The notes under the pieces were generated by a model that did not search any database, was not told the origin of the DNA, and saw nothing but the letters and a program-made list of their open reading frames with translations. Source: Micromonospora fulviviridis (GTDB lineage: Bacteria; Actinomycetota; Actinomycetes; Mycobacteriales; Micromonosporaceae). Taken from it: a DNA stretch of 41,902 bases. The translations under genes were made by a program, and so were the position numbers. Positions 23,023 through 30,762 of this stretch are shown here, in pieces (the first letter of the stretch is position 1; each line of letters starts with the position of its first letter). The stretch spans positions 1 to 41,902 of the forward strand of contig NZ_BMRA01000013.1 in NCBI RefSeq assembly GCF_014648395.1, in the 5' to 3' direction.

Positions 23023-24528
23023 TCATGAGAGGTCCACGCAGACGTTGGTGAGTTCGGAGTAGAAGTCGAGCGAGTGCACCCCGCCCTCCCGGCCGATACC
23101 GGACGCCTTCACGCCGCCGAACGGGGTGCGCAGGTCGCGCAGGAACCAGGTGTTCACCCAGACGATGCCGGCGTCCAGCCGCGCCCCGGCCCGGTGCGCC
23201 CGGCCCACGTCCCGGGTCCAGACGGTCGCCGCCAGGCCGTAGTCGGTGCCGTTGGCCAGGGCGTACGCCTCGTCCTCGTCGTCGAACGGTGCGACGTGCA
23301 CCACCGGCCCGAAGATCTCCTCCCGGTTGGTGCGCGCGTCCGGGCCCAGGCCGGTGAGCACGGTCGGCTGTACGTACGCGCCCCCGTCGCGGGCGTCACC
23401 GAAGCGCGGCGTGCCGCCCCCGGCGCGCACCTCGGCGCCCTCCGTGCGGGCCAGCCCGTAGTGGCCGAGCACCTTGTCCCGGTGGGCGTGCGAGATCAGC
23501 GGCATGTTGACGGTGGCCTCGTCGGCCGGCCAGCCGTACGCCAGCTCGTCGGCACGCTTGGCCAGCCGGGCCGTGAACTCCTCGAAGACCGGCCGCTGCA
23601 CGTAGATCCGCTCGGTGCAGAGGCAGACCTGGCCCCCGTTGGTGAAGCTGGACCGGACCGAGCCGGCGACCGCCGCGTCCAGGTCGGCGTCGGCGAAGAC
23701 CAGGCCGGCGTTCTTGCCGCCCAGCTCGAAGCTCACCGCCTTCACCCCGTCGGCGGCGGCCCGCATGATGGCGCTGCCGGTGGCCGACTCCCCGGTGAAG
23801 GTGATCGCGTCGACGCCCGGGTGCCGGGTGAGGTGCTCGCCGGCCGAGCCGGGGCCGAAGCCGTGCACCAGGTTGAACACGCCCTCGGGCACGCCCGCCG
23901 CGGCCATCACCTCGGCGAGCAGGGTCGCCGACGCCGGGGTCTCCTCGCTGGGCTTGACCACCACGGCGTTGCCGCAGGCCAGGGCCGGGGCGACCTTCCA
24001 GGTGAGCAGGAGCAGCGGCAGGTTCCACGGCACGATGATCGCGACCACGCCGACCGGCTTGCGGACCGCGTAGTTCAGCGCCCGCCCGCCGGTCGGGGTG
24101 ACCGTGGTGAACGACTCGGTCGGGGCGGTCGCCACGATCTCGGCGAACGCCCGGAAGTTGGCGGCCCCACGGGGGATGTCCAGCGTGCGGGCCTGGGAGA
24201 TGGCCTTACCGGTGTCGGCGACCTCGGCGGCCACCAGGTCGTCGAAGCGGCGTTCCAGCTCGTCGGCGACCCGGCGGAGCACCTCGGCGCGTTCCCGCTC
24301 GCCCATCCGGCCCCACGGGCCGCGCAGCGCCGCCCGAGCGGCGGTCACCGCGTCGTCCACGACGGACTCGCCGGCCTCGACCACCTCGAAGACCGGCTCG
24401 CCGGTGACCGGGCTGCGCTTGGTGAACCGCGGCCCGGCGTCGGTGAAGGAGCCGCCGACGAAGTTGCGCAGCAGCCCGGGGCCGTCCGGCGCGTGCCCGG
24501 CCATCAGCCGGGGATCCCAGAGGGTCAT
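23023..24528 (-). CDS. 2-aminomuconate-6-semialdehyde dehydrogenase (aldehyde dehydrogenase family)
   Basis: This 501-residue NAD-dependent aldehyde dehydrogenase would oxidise 2-aminomuconate-6-semialdehyde to 2-aminomuconate (NbaE/AmnC role). The catalytic cysteine is Cys302 in NGGQVCLCTERIYV, with an unusual second cysteine at 304. The general base glutamate lies in AVSFELGGKNAGLVF, the cofactor loop in ITFTGESATGSAIM, and the oxyanion asparagine in IIVPWNLPLLLLTWKVAPALACGN. The C-terminal TPFGGVKASGIGREGGVHSLDFYSELTNVCV is close to the hydroxymuconic/aminomuconic semialdehyde dehydrogenase subfamily. The ATG at 24528 has GGGGAGG upstream and overlaps the monooxygenase stop as ATGA. Confidence 0.92.
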   Translation of the reverse strand: MTLWDPRLMAGHAPDGPGLLRNFVGGSFTDAGPRFTKRSPVTGEPVFEVVEAGESVVDDAVTAARAALRGPWGRMGERERAEVLRRVADELERRFDDLVAAEVADTGKAISQARTLDIPRGAANFRAFAEIVATAPTESFTTVTPTGGRALNYAVRKPVGVVAIIVPWNLPLLLLTWKVAPALACGNAVVVKPSEETPASATLLAEVMAAAGVPEGVFNLVHGFGPGSAGEHLTRHPGVDAITFTGESATGSAIMRAAADGVKAVSFELGGKNAGLVFADADLDAAVAGSVRSSFTNGGQVCLCTERIYVQRPVFEEFTARLAKRADELAYGWPADEATVNMPLISHAHRDKVLGHYGLARTEGAEVRAGGGTPRFGDARDGGAYVQPTVLTGLGPDARTNREEIFGPVVHVAPFDDEDEAYALANGTDYGLAATVWTRDVGRAHRAGARLDAGIVWVNTWFLRDLRTPFGGVKASGIGREGGVHSLDFYSELTNVCVDLS

Positions 24529-25859
24529 CCTCGCCTCCCCCGGCCGAGCGCCACCGCCGCACCGGCCAGCGCCGCCAGCGCGCCGGCCGCCACCGCACCC
24601 ACCACCCGGTACTGCCGGCGCACGCGGCGGCGCACCTCCGCGTACGGGGTGGTCGAGAAGGAGACCAGCTCGTACTGCGAGACGTAGCGGCCGGGCAGGG
24701 CGCGCTCCAGCGCGTGCTCGATCTTCTTGCGGGTCTGGAACACCGGCGAGGCGACCTTGTCCCGCATCTCCACGAAGTTGGTCAGCGCCATCCGGGCGAT
24801 CGCCTCGGCGTTGGCCTGCCGGCGGTGCTGGAACAGCGGCAGCGCCGACGCCCACTGGTCGCCGCACTCGTCCAGGCAGCGGTCCAACTCGACCACGTCC
24901 TCGAACGCGCAGTTCGCGCCCTGGCCGTAGAACGGCACGATGGCGTGCGCCGCGTCGCCGAGCAGGCCGACCCTGCCGGCCACCTGCCACGGCGTGCAGC
25001 GGACGGTGCCGAGCACCCCGACCGGGTTGTGCTGGTAGTCGTCGACCAGGTTCGGCGCGAGCGGCACCAGGTCCGGGTAGTGGGTGGCGAAGTACGTCTC
25101 GATGGCGGCCGGGCTGCCCAGCGAGGCGAAGCTCTGCGTGCCGTGGGTCGGCCAGAACAGCGTGCAGGTGAAGGAGCGGTCCGGGTTGGGCAGCGCGATC
25201 ATCATCGAGGTGCCGCGCGGCCAGATGTGCAGCGCGCCCGGGTCCAGGGCGAACTCGCCGCCGATCGGCGGGATGGTGAGTTCCTTGTAGCCGTAGTCCA
25301 GGAAGTCCAGGCTCTCGGTCACCGCCCCGTACGCCAGCAGCTGCCCGCGCACCGCTGAGCCGGCGCCGTCGGTGCCGAGCACGACCGACGCGGTCTCGGT
25401 GACCTTGCCCTGCGGGGTCTCGAAGGTCATCTCGCCGCTGGCCGGGTCGAGCCCGACGAGCCGGTGGTCGAAGGCGATCCGCACGCCCGGCAGCGCGGCG
25501 GCGGCGTCCAGCAGCGCGTTGTTCAGCGCGCCCCGGCTGATCGAGTTGATCGCCCGGTCGCCGGAGACGCTGTACGACTGGAACTGCGGCTCCCCCTCCA
25601 CCGGGTGGATCATCCGGCCCCGCATCGGCAGCGCGTCCGTCATCACCTGCCGGTCCAGGCCGATCCGCCGCAGCGCGTCCAGGCCGCGCTCGGAGAGCGC
25701 CAGGTTGATCGAGCGCCCCCGCTCGACCCGGCCGGTGCGCGGGTCCGGCCGCCGCTCGTAGAGGGCGACCGGGTAGCCGCGCCGGGCCAGGAAGCAGGCC
25801 AGCAAACAGCCGGCCAGTCCGGCGCCGACGACGGCGATCTCCTCGCGCTCGGCACTCAT
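24525..25859 (-). CDS. kmo: kynurenine 3-monooxygenase
   Basis: This 444-residue FAD-dependent monooxygenase hydroxylates L-kynurenine to 3-hydroxykynurenine with NADPH and O2. The FAD site is EIAVVGAGLAGCLLACFLARRGYPVALYERR, the second FAD motif is GRVGLLGDAAHAIVPFYGQGANCAFEDV, and GRSINLALSERGLDALRRIGL is diagnostic for KMO. The C-terminus carries a hydrophobic segment (VVGAVAAGALAALAGAAVAL) flanked by Arg-rich stretches, which looks like a membrane anchor; eukaryotic KMO has an analogous tail. A GGAGGTG site precedes the ATG, which overlaps the kynureninase stop (ATGA). Confidence 0.95.
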   Translation of the reverse strand: MSAEREEIAVVGAGLAGCLLACFLARRGYPVALYERRPDPRTGRVERGRSINLALSERGLDALRRIGLDRQVMTDALPMRGRMIHPVEGEPQFQSYSVSGDRAINSISRGALNNALLDAAAALPGVRIAFDHRLVGLDPASGEMTFETPQGKVTETASVVLGTDGAGSAVRGQLLAYGAVTESLDFLDYGYKELTIPPIGGEFALDPGALHIWPRGTSMMIALPNPDRSFTCTLFWPTHGTQSFASLGSPAAIETYFATHYPDLVPLAPNLVDDYQHNPVGVLGTVRCTPWQVAGRVGLLGDAAHAIVPFYGQGANCAFEDVVELDRCLDECGDQWASALPLFQHRRQANAEAIARMALTNFVEMRDKVASPVFQTRKKIEHALERALPGRYVSQYELVSFSTTPYAEVRRRVRRQYRVVGAVAAGALAALAGAAVALGRGRRG

Positions 25860-27133
25860 CGGTTCACCTCCACGGTCGCGGCCAGCGCGTCGGCGACCCG
25901 CCAGCAGTCGTGGTACGTCGAGTAGAGCGGCACCGGGGCGAACCGGACGACGTCCGGCTCCCGGGCGTCGGCGATCACGCCGTGCTCGTGCCGCAGCCGC
26001 TTGGTCAGCTCGCTGGCGCTGCCCGCGCCGATCCGGACCGAGAGCTGGCAGCCTCGGCGCTCCGGGTCGCGTGGGGTGATGACGGTCAGCGGCCGGTCCG
26101 CGGTCACCTCGTCGAGCAGCCGCTCCAGATAGCCGGTGAGCCGGAGGCTGCGCTCGCGCAGCGCGGGCATGCCGACCGAGTCGAACAGCTCCAGCGAGGT
26201 GCGTACCGGGCCCATCGCGAAGATCGGCGGGTTGGAGATCTGCCACGCCTCGACGGTGGCCGGCGGCCGGGAGACCGGGGTCATCTCGAACCGGGTGGCC
26301 GCCTCGGTGCTCCACCAGCCCTCGAAGCGGGGCAGGTCCGGGTCGCCGAGGTGGCGCTCGTGGACGAAGACTCCGGCCAGGGCGCCGGGACCGGAGTTCA
26401 GGTACTTGTAGGAGCACCAGGCGGCGAAGTCGACGTCCCAGTCGTGCAGCGACAGCGGCACGTTGCCGGCCGCGTGCGCCAGGTCCCAGCCGACCATCGC
26501 GCCGGCGGCCCGGCCCGCGGCGGTGATCGCCGGGATGTCCATCAGCTCGCCGGTCAGGTAGTTGACCCCGCCGAGCAGCAGCAGCGCCACGGTGTGCCCC
26601 TCGGCGGCCAGGAAGTCGAGCACGTCCTGCGTCCGCAGGTTGTCCTCGCCGGGGCGCGGCTTGAGGCGGACCACGGCGGTGTCCGGGTCGAGGCCGTGGA
26701 AGCGGGCCTGGCTGCGGACCGCGTAGCTGTCCGAGGGGAAGGCGCTGTCCTCGATGACGATCCGGGTCCGCTCCCCCGCCGGCCGGTAGAAGCTCACCAT
26801 CAGCAGGTGCAGGTTGACCGTGAGGGAGTTCATCACCACGGTCTCCGCGGGGCGGGCGCCGACCAGTCGCGCGGCCGGCGCCGTCAGCAGTTCGTGGTAC
26901 GGCAGCCAGGGCCGCTCCGCCTCCAGGTGCCCCTCCACGCCCAGCCGCCGCCAGGCGTCCAGGTCGGCCAGGAGTTCCTCGCGGGTGGCCCGGGGTTGCA
27001 GGCCCAGGGAGTTGCCGGCCAGGTACGCCACCTCGGGGTAGCGCCCGCCCTCGGCCGGCGGCACCAGGAACAGGTGCCGGTGGCCGGGGTCGGCGGCGTC
27101 GCGGGCGCGGGCGTCTTCTTCGGGGGTGTGCAT
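25856..27133 (-). CDS. kynU: kynureninase
   Basis: This 425-residue PLP-dependent fold-type I enzyme cleaves 3-hydroxykynurenine (or kynurenine) to 3-hydroxyanthranilate (or anthranilate) and alanine. The PLP lysine is Lys243 in WCSYKYLNSGPGALAGVFVH. The cofactor aspartate lies in AMVGWDLAHAAGNVPL, and YLAGNSLGLQP near the N-terminus is a kynureninase signature, as are EGWWSTEAATRFEM and QISNPPIFAMGPVRTSLELF. A GGAGAGAG site precedes the ATG at 27133. It begins 14 bases after the tryptophan dioxygenase stop. Because kmo is adjacent, 3-hydroxykynurenine is the likely main substrate. Confidence 0.95.
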   Translation of the reverse strand: MHTPEEDARARDAADPGHRHLFLVPPAEGGRYPEVAYLAGNSLGLQPRATREELLADLDAWRRLGVEGHLEAERPWLPYHELLTAPAARLVGARPAETVVMNSLTVNLHLLMVSFYRPAGERTRIVIEDSAFPSDSYAVRSQARFHGLDPDTAVVRLKPRPGEDNLRTQDVLDFLAAEGHTVALLLLGGVNYLTGELMDIPAITAAGRAAGAMVGWDLAHAAGNVPLSLHDWDVDFAAWCSYKYLNSGPGALAGVFVHERHLGDPDLPRFEGWWSTEAATRFEMTPVSRPPATVEAWQISNPPIFAMGPVRTSLELFDSVGMPALRERSLRLTGYLERLLDEVTADRPLTVITPRDPERRGCQLSVRIGAGSASELTKRLRHEHGVIADAREPDVVRFAPVPLYSTYHDCWRVADALAATVEVNR

Positions 27134-27147
27134 GCTGCTCTCTCCGG

Positions 27148-28032
27148 TCACATCGCGGTACGGGCGGACCATAGCTCCGGGAAGACCACCCGGGCCATGC
27201 TCCGCTGCAACCAGGCCAGCCCGGCGGAGCCGCCGCTGCCGACCTTGGCCCCCATCGAGCGCTGCACCGCCTTGATGTGGTGCCAGCGCCAGTCGCTGAA
27301 CCCTTCGGCCACCTCGGTCAGCGCCTCGCCGAGCAGGCGCAGGTGGTTGTCGGGGCCGCCGTCGGCGTAGATCCGCACCCAGGCGGCCTCGACGGCGGGG
27401 TGCGACTCGTGCTCGGTCGCCACGTCCCGCTCCAGCAGGTCGGCCGGCAGCTCGAAGCCGCGCCGGGCGAGCAGCGCCACCACGTCGTCCCAGAGGCTCG
27501 GCGTGGTCAGTGCGGCGGTCAGCTCGGCGTGCACCTCGGGCTGCCGGCGGAACGGGCGGATCAGCGCCGGGTCGCGCAGGCCCAGCAGGAACTCCAGCTG
27601 GCGGTACATGGCCGACTGGAAGCCGGAGCCCTCGCCGAGCCGGTCGCGGAACCGGTTGAAGTCGGCCGGGGTCATCCAGCGCAGCCCCTGCCAGGCGGCG
27701 TTGAGCCCCTCGATGTGCAGGGCGGCACGGCGCAGCGGGGGCAGCGCGTCCCAGATCCGGTTGGCCCGCAGCTCGCGCTGGGCGTGCCGCAGCTCGTGGC
27801 AGGTCAGCTTGAAGTACAGCTCCATGATCTGGCTGACCATGAGGAAGGACATCTCGCCCGGGTCGTCGCTGAGCGGCTGCTGGAGCTGGTGCAGCGTGCT
27901 GGCGTGCACGTAGGCGTCGTAGGGCACCCGGTCGGCGAACTCCAGGGTCGGCTCGCCGCCGTTGCGCGCCGCGCGGACCGCCCGCTGCTGCGAGGTCGCC
28001 GGCCGCACCGCCGTCGTCTGTTCCACCGTCAT
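27148..28032 (-). CDS. kynA: tryptophan 2,3-dioxygenase
   Basis: This 294-residue heme dioxygenase opens the indole ring of L-tryptophan to N-formylkynurenine, the first step of the pathway. Substrate and heme-pocket features are VHASTLHQLQQPLSDDPGEMSFLMVSQIMELYFKL, LRHAQRELR, SGFQSAMYRQLEFLLG and, near the C-terminus, FSDWRWHHIKAVQRSMGAKVGSGGSAGLAWL, which holds the proximal-histidine region and the GTGGS-like loop. The length is typical. It is the first gene of the operon; its leader and promoter lie in the 142-base region shared with the divergent Lrp-type regulator. Confidence 0.95.
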   Translation of the reverse strand: MTVEQTTAVRPATSQQRAVRAARNGGEPTLEFADRVPYDAYVHASTLHQLQQPLSDDPGEMSFLMVSQIMELYFKLTCHELRHAQRELRANRIWDALPPLRRAALHIEGLNAAWQGLRWMTPADFNRFRDRLGEGSGFQSAMYRQLEFLLGLRDPALIRPFRRQPEVHAELTAALTTPSLWDDVVALLARRGFELPADLLERDVATEHESHPAVEAAWVRIYADGGPDNHLRLLGEALTEVAEGFSDWRWHHIKAVQRSMGAKVGSGGSAGLAWLQRSMARVVFPELWSARTAM

Positions 28033-28122
28033 CTCCCTTCGTACGCCGGGGTAGACGACATGATGCCGCTGGTTGATCCGCAGATGGAATGCCTGTTCAA
28101 CGGCGGTACGGTAGTCCCACCT

Positions 28123-28152
28123 GTCGAGCCGAAGGCGTCTTCGGCACTCGAC
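28123..28152. promoter_or_regulatory. dyad-symmetric element, probable Lrp-type operator
   Basis: GTCGAGCCGAAG (28123-28134) is repeated as its complement CTTCGG-CA-CTCGAC (28139-28152), a 12+12 base dyad with a 4-base centre and a 2-base interruption. It ends 22 bases before the regulator start and lies about 90 bases upstream of the tryptophan dioxygenase start. The position suits control of both divergent units by the adjacent regulator. I could not identify -35/-10 elements with confidence. Confidence 0.5.
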
Positions 28153-28174
28153 TTCACGGAAGAAAGGTCACCGC

Positions 28175-28645
28175 GTGGACGACATGGACTGGGCGCTGCT
28201 GCGCGAACTCCAGGCCGACGCCCGGCTCTCGTACAGCGAGCTGTCCCGCCGGGTGCACCTCTCCCCGCCCGCCGTGGCCGAGCGGGTACGCCGGCTGGAG
28301 GAGTCGGGGGTGATCACCGGCTACCACGCGCACGTGGACCTGACCCGGGCCGGCCGGACCGTGCTCGCGCTGATCCGGATGTCCTGCTACGGGTCGCGCT
28401 GCATCCTCAACGACCCCGAGGTGGCGGACTGGCCGGAGATCATGGAGATCCACCGGATCACCGGCGACGCGTGCAGCATGCTCAAGGTGGCCGCCGGCAC
28501 GATGGGCGAGTTCGAGGGGGTCATCGACCGACTCGCCCCGTACGGCCAGCCGTCCAGCACGATGGTGCTCTCCACGCCGCTGGAGTGGCACCCGGTCACC
28601 CCGCTCCCGCCCGCCGGAGCGCCCCCGGCCGGCCGGCGCCGCTGA
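28175..28645 (+). CDS. Lrp/AsnC family transcriptional regulator of the tryptophan-degradation operon
   Basis: This 156-residue protein starts with an AsnC-type helix-turn-helix (residues 1-50: DWALLRELQADARLSYSELSRRVHLSPPAVAERVRRLEESGVITGY). A RAM ligand-binding domain follows (about 60-140), with ITGDACSMLKVAAGTMGEFEGVIDRL. The C-terminal Pro/Ala tail is unconserved. Such regulators sense amino acids; here tryptophan or a kynurenine metabolite is the obvious candidate, inferred from the divergent position. KynR-type AsnC regulators control kynurenine genes in other bacteria. The GTG at 28175 has an AAAGG site upstream, and a dyad operator candidate lies just before it. Confidence 0.92.
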   Translation: MDDMDWALLRELQADARLSYSELSRRVHLSPPAVAERVRRLEESGVITGYHAHVDLTRAGRTVLALIRMSCYGSRCILNDPEVADWPEIMEIHRITGDACSMLKVAAGTMGEFEGVIDRLAPYGQPSSTMVLSTPLEWHPVTPLPPAGAPPAGRRR

Positions 28646-28736
28646 TCCGCCCCGGGTTTGCCCTGGGATCAGGGGGAATTCAGCCCGCGCTGCCCGTCAG
28701 CAGGATTCCGGTGCGCCGCACCGGAAGGGGGGAATC

Positions 28737-29246
28737 ATGCGAGGGCTCCTGTCACACCGCGCACTCCGGGGCGTTCTGGGCCTGCTCGGCCTGATCGCGG
28801 CGTTCGTCCTGGCCACGGCCTCCCCGGCGCGCGCCGGGGAGAACGTCTTCGTCGAGGTCACGCCGAACAGCGCCCAGGCCGGCACCCGGGTGAGCATCCG
28901 GGCCAGTTGCGACAACAACAACGACCGGCAGGCCCAGGTCACCTCGGACGCCTTCGGGCGGGTGATGCTCCGGCCGGACAACGGCTTCCTGACCGGGGCG
29001 GTCACCATCCCCGGCAACAAGGCGCCCGGTGACTACCCGGTGAACCTGGAGTGCTCCAACGGCCAGAGGACCTCCACCATGCTCACCGTGCTGAACATGG
29101 CCCAGCCGAGCAAGGGCCCGGCGACCGGCGGAGGGGGCACCGCGGGCGGCCGGGGCGCCGGTTCGCTGCTGCTGGTCGGCGGTCTGGTCGCGGTCGCCGT
29201 GGTGGCCGGGGTGGGTGCCCGCCGCAAGACCGGTAGCCGCTTCTGA
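28737..29246 (+). CDS. secreted, C-terminally anchored surface protein; candidate sortase substrate
   Basis: This is a 169-residue protein. It has a signal peptide (RALRGVLGLLGLIAAFVLATASPARA, cleavage probably after ARA). A small beta-rich domain follows, with one cysteine pair (ASCDNNN ... LECSNG) and the repeat-like words VFVEVTPNSAQAGTRVSI and KAPGDYPVNLEC. The C-terminus is tripartite: GPATG, a Gly-rich spacer and a hydrophobic helix (SLLLVGGLVAVAVVAGVGA) followed by RRKTGSRF. This is the layout of a sortase sorting signal with Gly in place of Leu in LPxTG. The sortase gene follows by 13 bases. An AAGGGGGG site precedes the ATG. If not sorted, it would be a plain membrane-anchored protein. 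Confidence 0.8.
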   Translation: MRGLLSHRALRGVLGLLGLIAAFVLATASPARAGENVFVEVTPNSAQAGTRVSIRASCDNNNDRQAQVTSDAFGRVMLRPDNGFLTGAVTIPGNKAPGDYPVNLECSNGQRTSTMLTVLNMAQPSKGPATGGGGTAGGRGAGSLLLVGGLVAVAVVAGVGARRKTGSRF

Positions 29247-29259
29247 CGGGGGTGCGGCC

Positions 29260-30084
29260 ATGGCCCGCCAACCGCGCCGCGCCCGCCGGGGCCGGCACCG
29301 GGCCGGGTCCCGGGCCGCCGTCGGGCTGCGACTGGCGTCCCGCGCCTCGCGCCGGTTCGTCCGCGCCGCCGGGCACGCCTTCTCGGCGAGCGTCACCACC
29401 GCCGACCCGCACGCCCGCCCGGTGCCGCCGCGGCCCGCCCCGGCCGCCGGCCGCTGGCGGTACGCCGCCCAGCGCGGCCCCGGCGCCCCGGTGCTCGTCG
29501 TCGCGGCCCTGATGGCGCTGATCGTGGCCATGCTGGGCGTGGAGCAGGTGACCGGCGTCAGCGTGCTGCCGGAACAGCTCACCGCCGGCCTGCGCCCGCC
29601 GCCGAAGAAGTTCCCCGTGCTGTCCGGCAGCCCGCCGACCGACCTGACCATCAGCAAGATCGACCTGCGGGCGCCGGTGCACCGGGTGGGCATCGCCCCG
29701 GACGGCAGCATCGCGGTGCCCGACGTCGGCCGGGCCGGTGAGGTCGGTTGGTACGACCAGGGCCCCACCCCCGGCCAGTACGGCCCGGCGGTCATCGTGG
29801 GGCACGTCGACACCACCACCGGGCCGGCCGTCTTCCACGACCTGAAGAACCTCGACGACGGCGACCGGATCGAGGTGACCCGGCAGGACCGCTCGGTGGC
29901 CGTCTTCGAGGTGACCTCGATCGAGCGGTACGGCAAGGAGCGGCTGCCGGTGCGGGAGGTCTACGGCGACTTCAGCCGGCCAAACCTGCGGCTCATCACC
30001 TGCGGCGGCCGCTGGGTGGGCGGCGAGACCGGCTACGCGGACAACCTGGTGGTCTACGCCTCGCTGGTGAAGGCGCGCCAGTGA
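29260..30084 (+). CDS. class F sortase
   Basis: This 274-residue membrane transpeptidase has a long Arg-rich cytoplasmic N-terminus, a transmembrane helix (PVLVVAALMALIVAMLGV), and a sortase beta-barrel of about 150 residues. The catalytic histidine is His182 in VIVGHVDTTTGPAVFHDL and the nucleophilic cysteine is Cys248 in LRLITCGGRWVGG. The first part of the barrel, LTISKIDLRAPVHRVGIAPDGSIAVPD, is typical of class F. In many relatives an arginine stands a few residues before the final DN-VVYA strand; here that segment is GETGYADNLVVYA, and the nearest arginine is Arg251. It is paired with the upstream secreted protein and overlaps no gene; the convergent HNH gene ends 8 bases away. Confidence 0.88.
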   Translation: MARQPRRARRGRHRAGSRAAVGLRLASRASRRFVRAAGHAFSASVTTADPHARPVPPRPAPAAGRWRYAAQRGPGAPVLVVAALMALIVAMLGVEQVTGVSVLPEQLTAGLRPPPKKFPVLSGSPPTDLTISKIDLRAPVHRVGIAPDGSIAVPDVGRAGEVGWYDQGPTPGQYGPAVIVGHVDTTTGPAVFHDLKNLDDGDRIEVTRQDRSVAVFEVTSIERYGKERLPVREVYGDFSRPNLRLITCGGRWVGGETGYADNLVVYASLVKARQ

Positions 30085-30091
30085 GCGCCGC

Positions 30092-30631
30092 TCAGGCCGC
30101 CTCGGTCTCCGGCTCGCGCAGGTCGAGCCAGTCGGCCCAGCGCGGGTCGGGCGCGCGGTGGCCGAGCACCCGCCAGGCCGTGCCCTTCGGGGCCGCCGGC
30201 AGGTTGTGCAGCCGCCAGCCCAGCTCGGCCGGCGTCTTGTCGCCCTTGGTGTGGTTGCAGCGGGCGCAGGCGGCGACCACGTTCTCCCAGGCGTGCCGGC
30301 CGCCCCGGCTGCGCGGGAAGACGTGGTCGATGGTCTCCGCCGGACCGCGGCAGTAGGCGCAGCGCCAGCCGTCCCGGGCGAAGATCGCCCGGCGGGAGAG
30401 CCCGACGTGGGTGCGGTAGGGAACCCGGACGTAGCGGGTCAGCCGGACCACCGAGGGGACCGGGAGCGCGTTGCGCGCGCTGTGCAGGATGCCTTCGCCG
30501 TCGGCCACGCAGACGGCCTTGGCGGAGAGCACGAGGATCGCGGCGCGACGCACCGACACGACGCACAGGGGCTCATAGGTGGCGTTGAGAACGAGCGCAC
30601 CGGAGCCCGCCGTGGGTCGTATGTCAGGCAT
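30092..30631 (-). CDS. HNH endonuclease family protein
   Basis: This 179-residue protein belongs to the small HNH-domain family found in most actinobacteria. Two CxxC zinc-binding pairs flank the nuclease motif: CAYCRGPAETIDHVFPRSRGG (with His as the general base) and ENVVAACARCNHTKGDKTP. The N-terminal half (LVLNATYEPLCVVSVRRAAILVLSAKAVCV) is a conserved extra domain of the family. No role has been proven to my knowledge; it is not next to phage or restriction genes here. The ATG at 30631 is chosen over a GTG at 30640 because a GGGAGGG site lies 9 bases upstream. The position next to glbO resembles the mycobacterial order. Confidence 0.88.
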   Translation of the reverse strand: MPDIRPTAGSGALVLNATYEPLCVVSVRRAAILVLSAKAVCVADGEGILHSARNALPVPSVVRLTRYVRVPYRTHVGLSRRAIFARDGWRCAYCRGPAETIDHVFPRSRGGRHAWENVVAACARCNHTKGDKTPAELGWRLHNLPAAPKGTAWRVLGHRAPDPRWADWLDLREPETEAA

Positions 30632-30762
30632 CGCGCTCACCCTCCCGGTCCAGCCGCTCCGGCCACCATGGCGCCGGGCGCGCCCCGCGGGCAGCGGGGA
30701 ACGACACCGACGCCGGCCGGATCACCGACGTCCGTTGCGCCAATAGTCCCTGATCGCGCCCC

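Noticed and set aside
17465..28032. Tryptophan genes as part of an antibiotic biosynthetic cluster
   Set aside because: Kynurenine genes occur in such clusters, but here the full lower pathway to acetyl-CoA is present and no synthase, carrier or tailoring genes adjoin.
28643..28671. TGATCC...GGATCA hairpin at the stop of the Lrp-type gene
   Set aside because: Only the six outer pairs are firm and the inner arms mismatch; too weak to call a terminator.
29215..29260. Upstream in-frame start for the sortase at 29215
   Set aside because: It would overlap the end of the substrate gene and lacks a ribosome site; the ATG at 29260 has GGGGGTG just before it.
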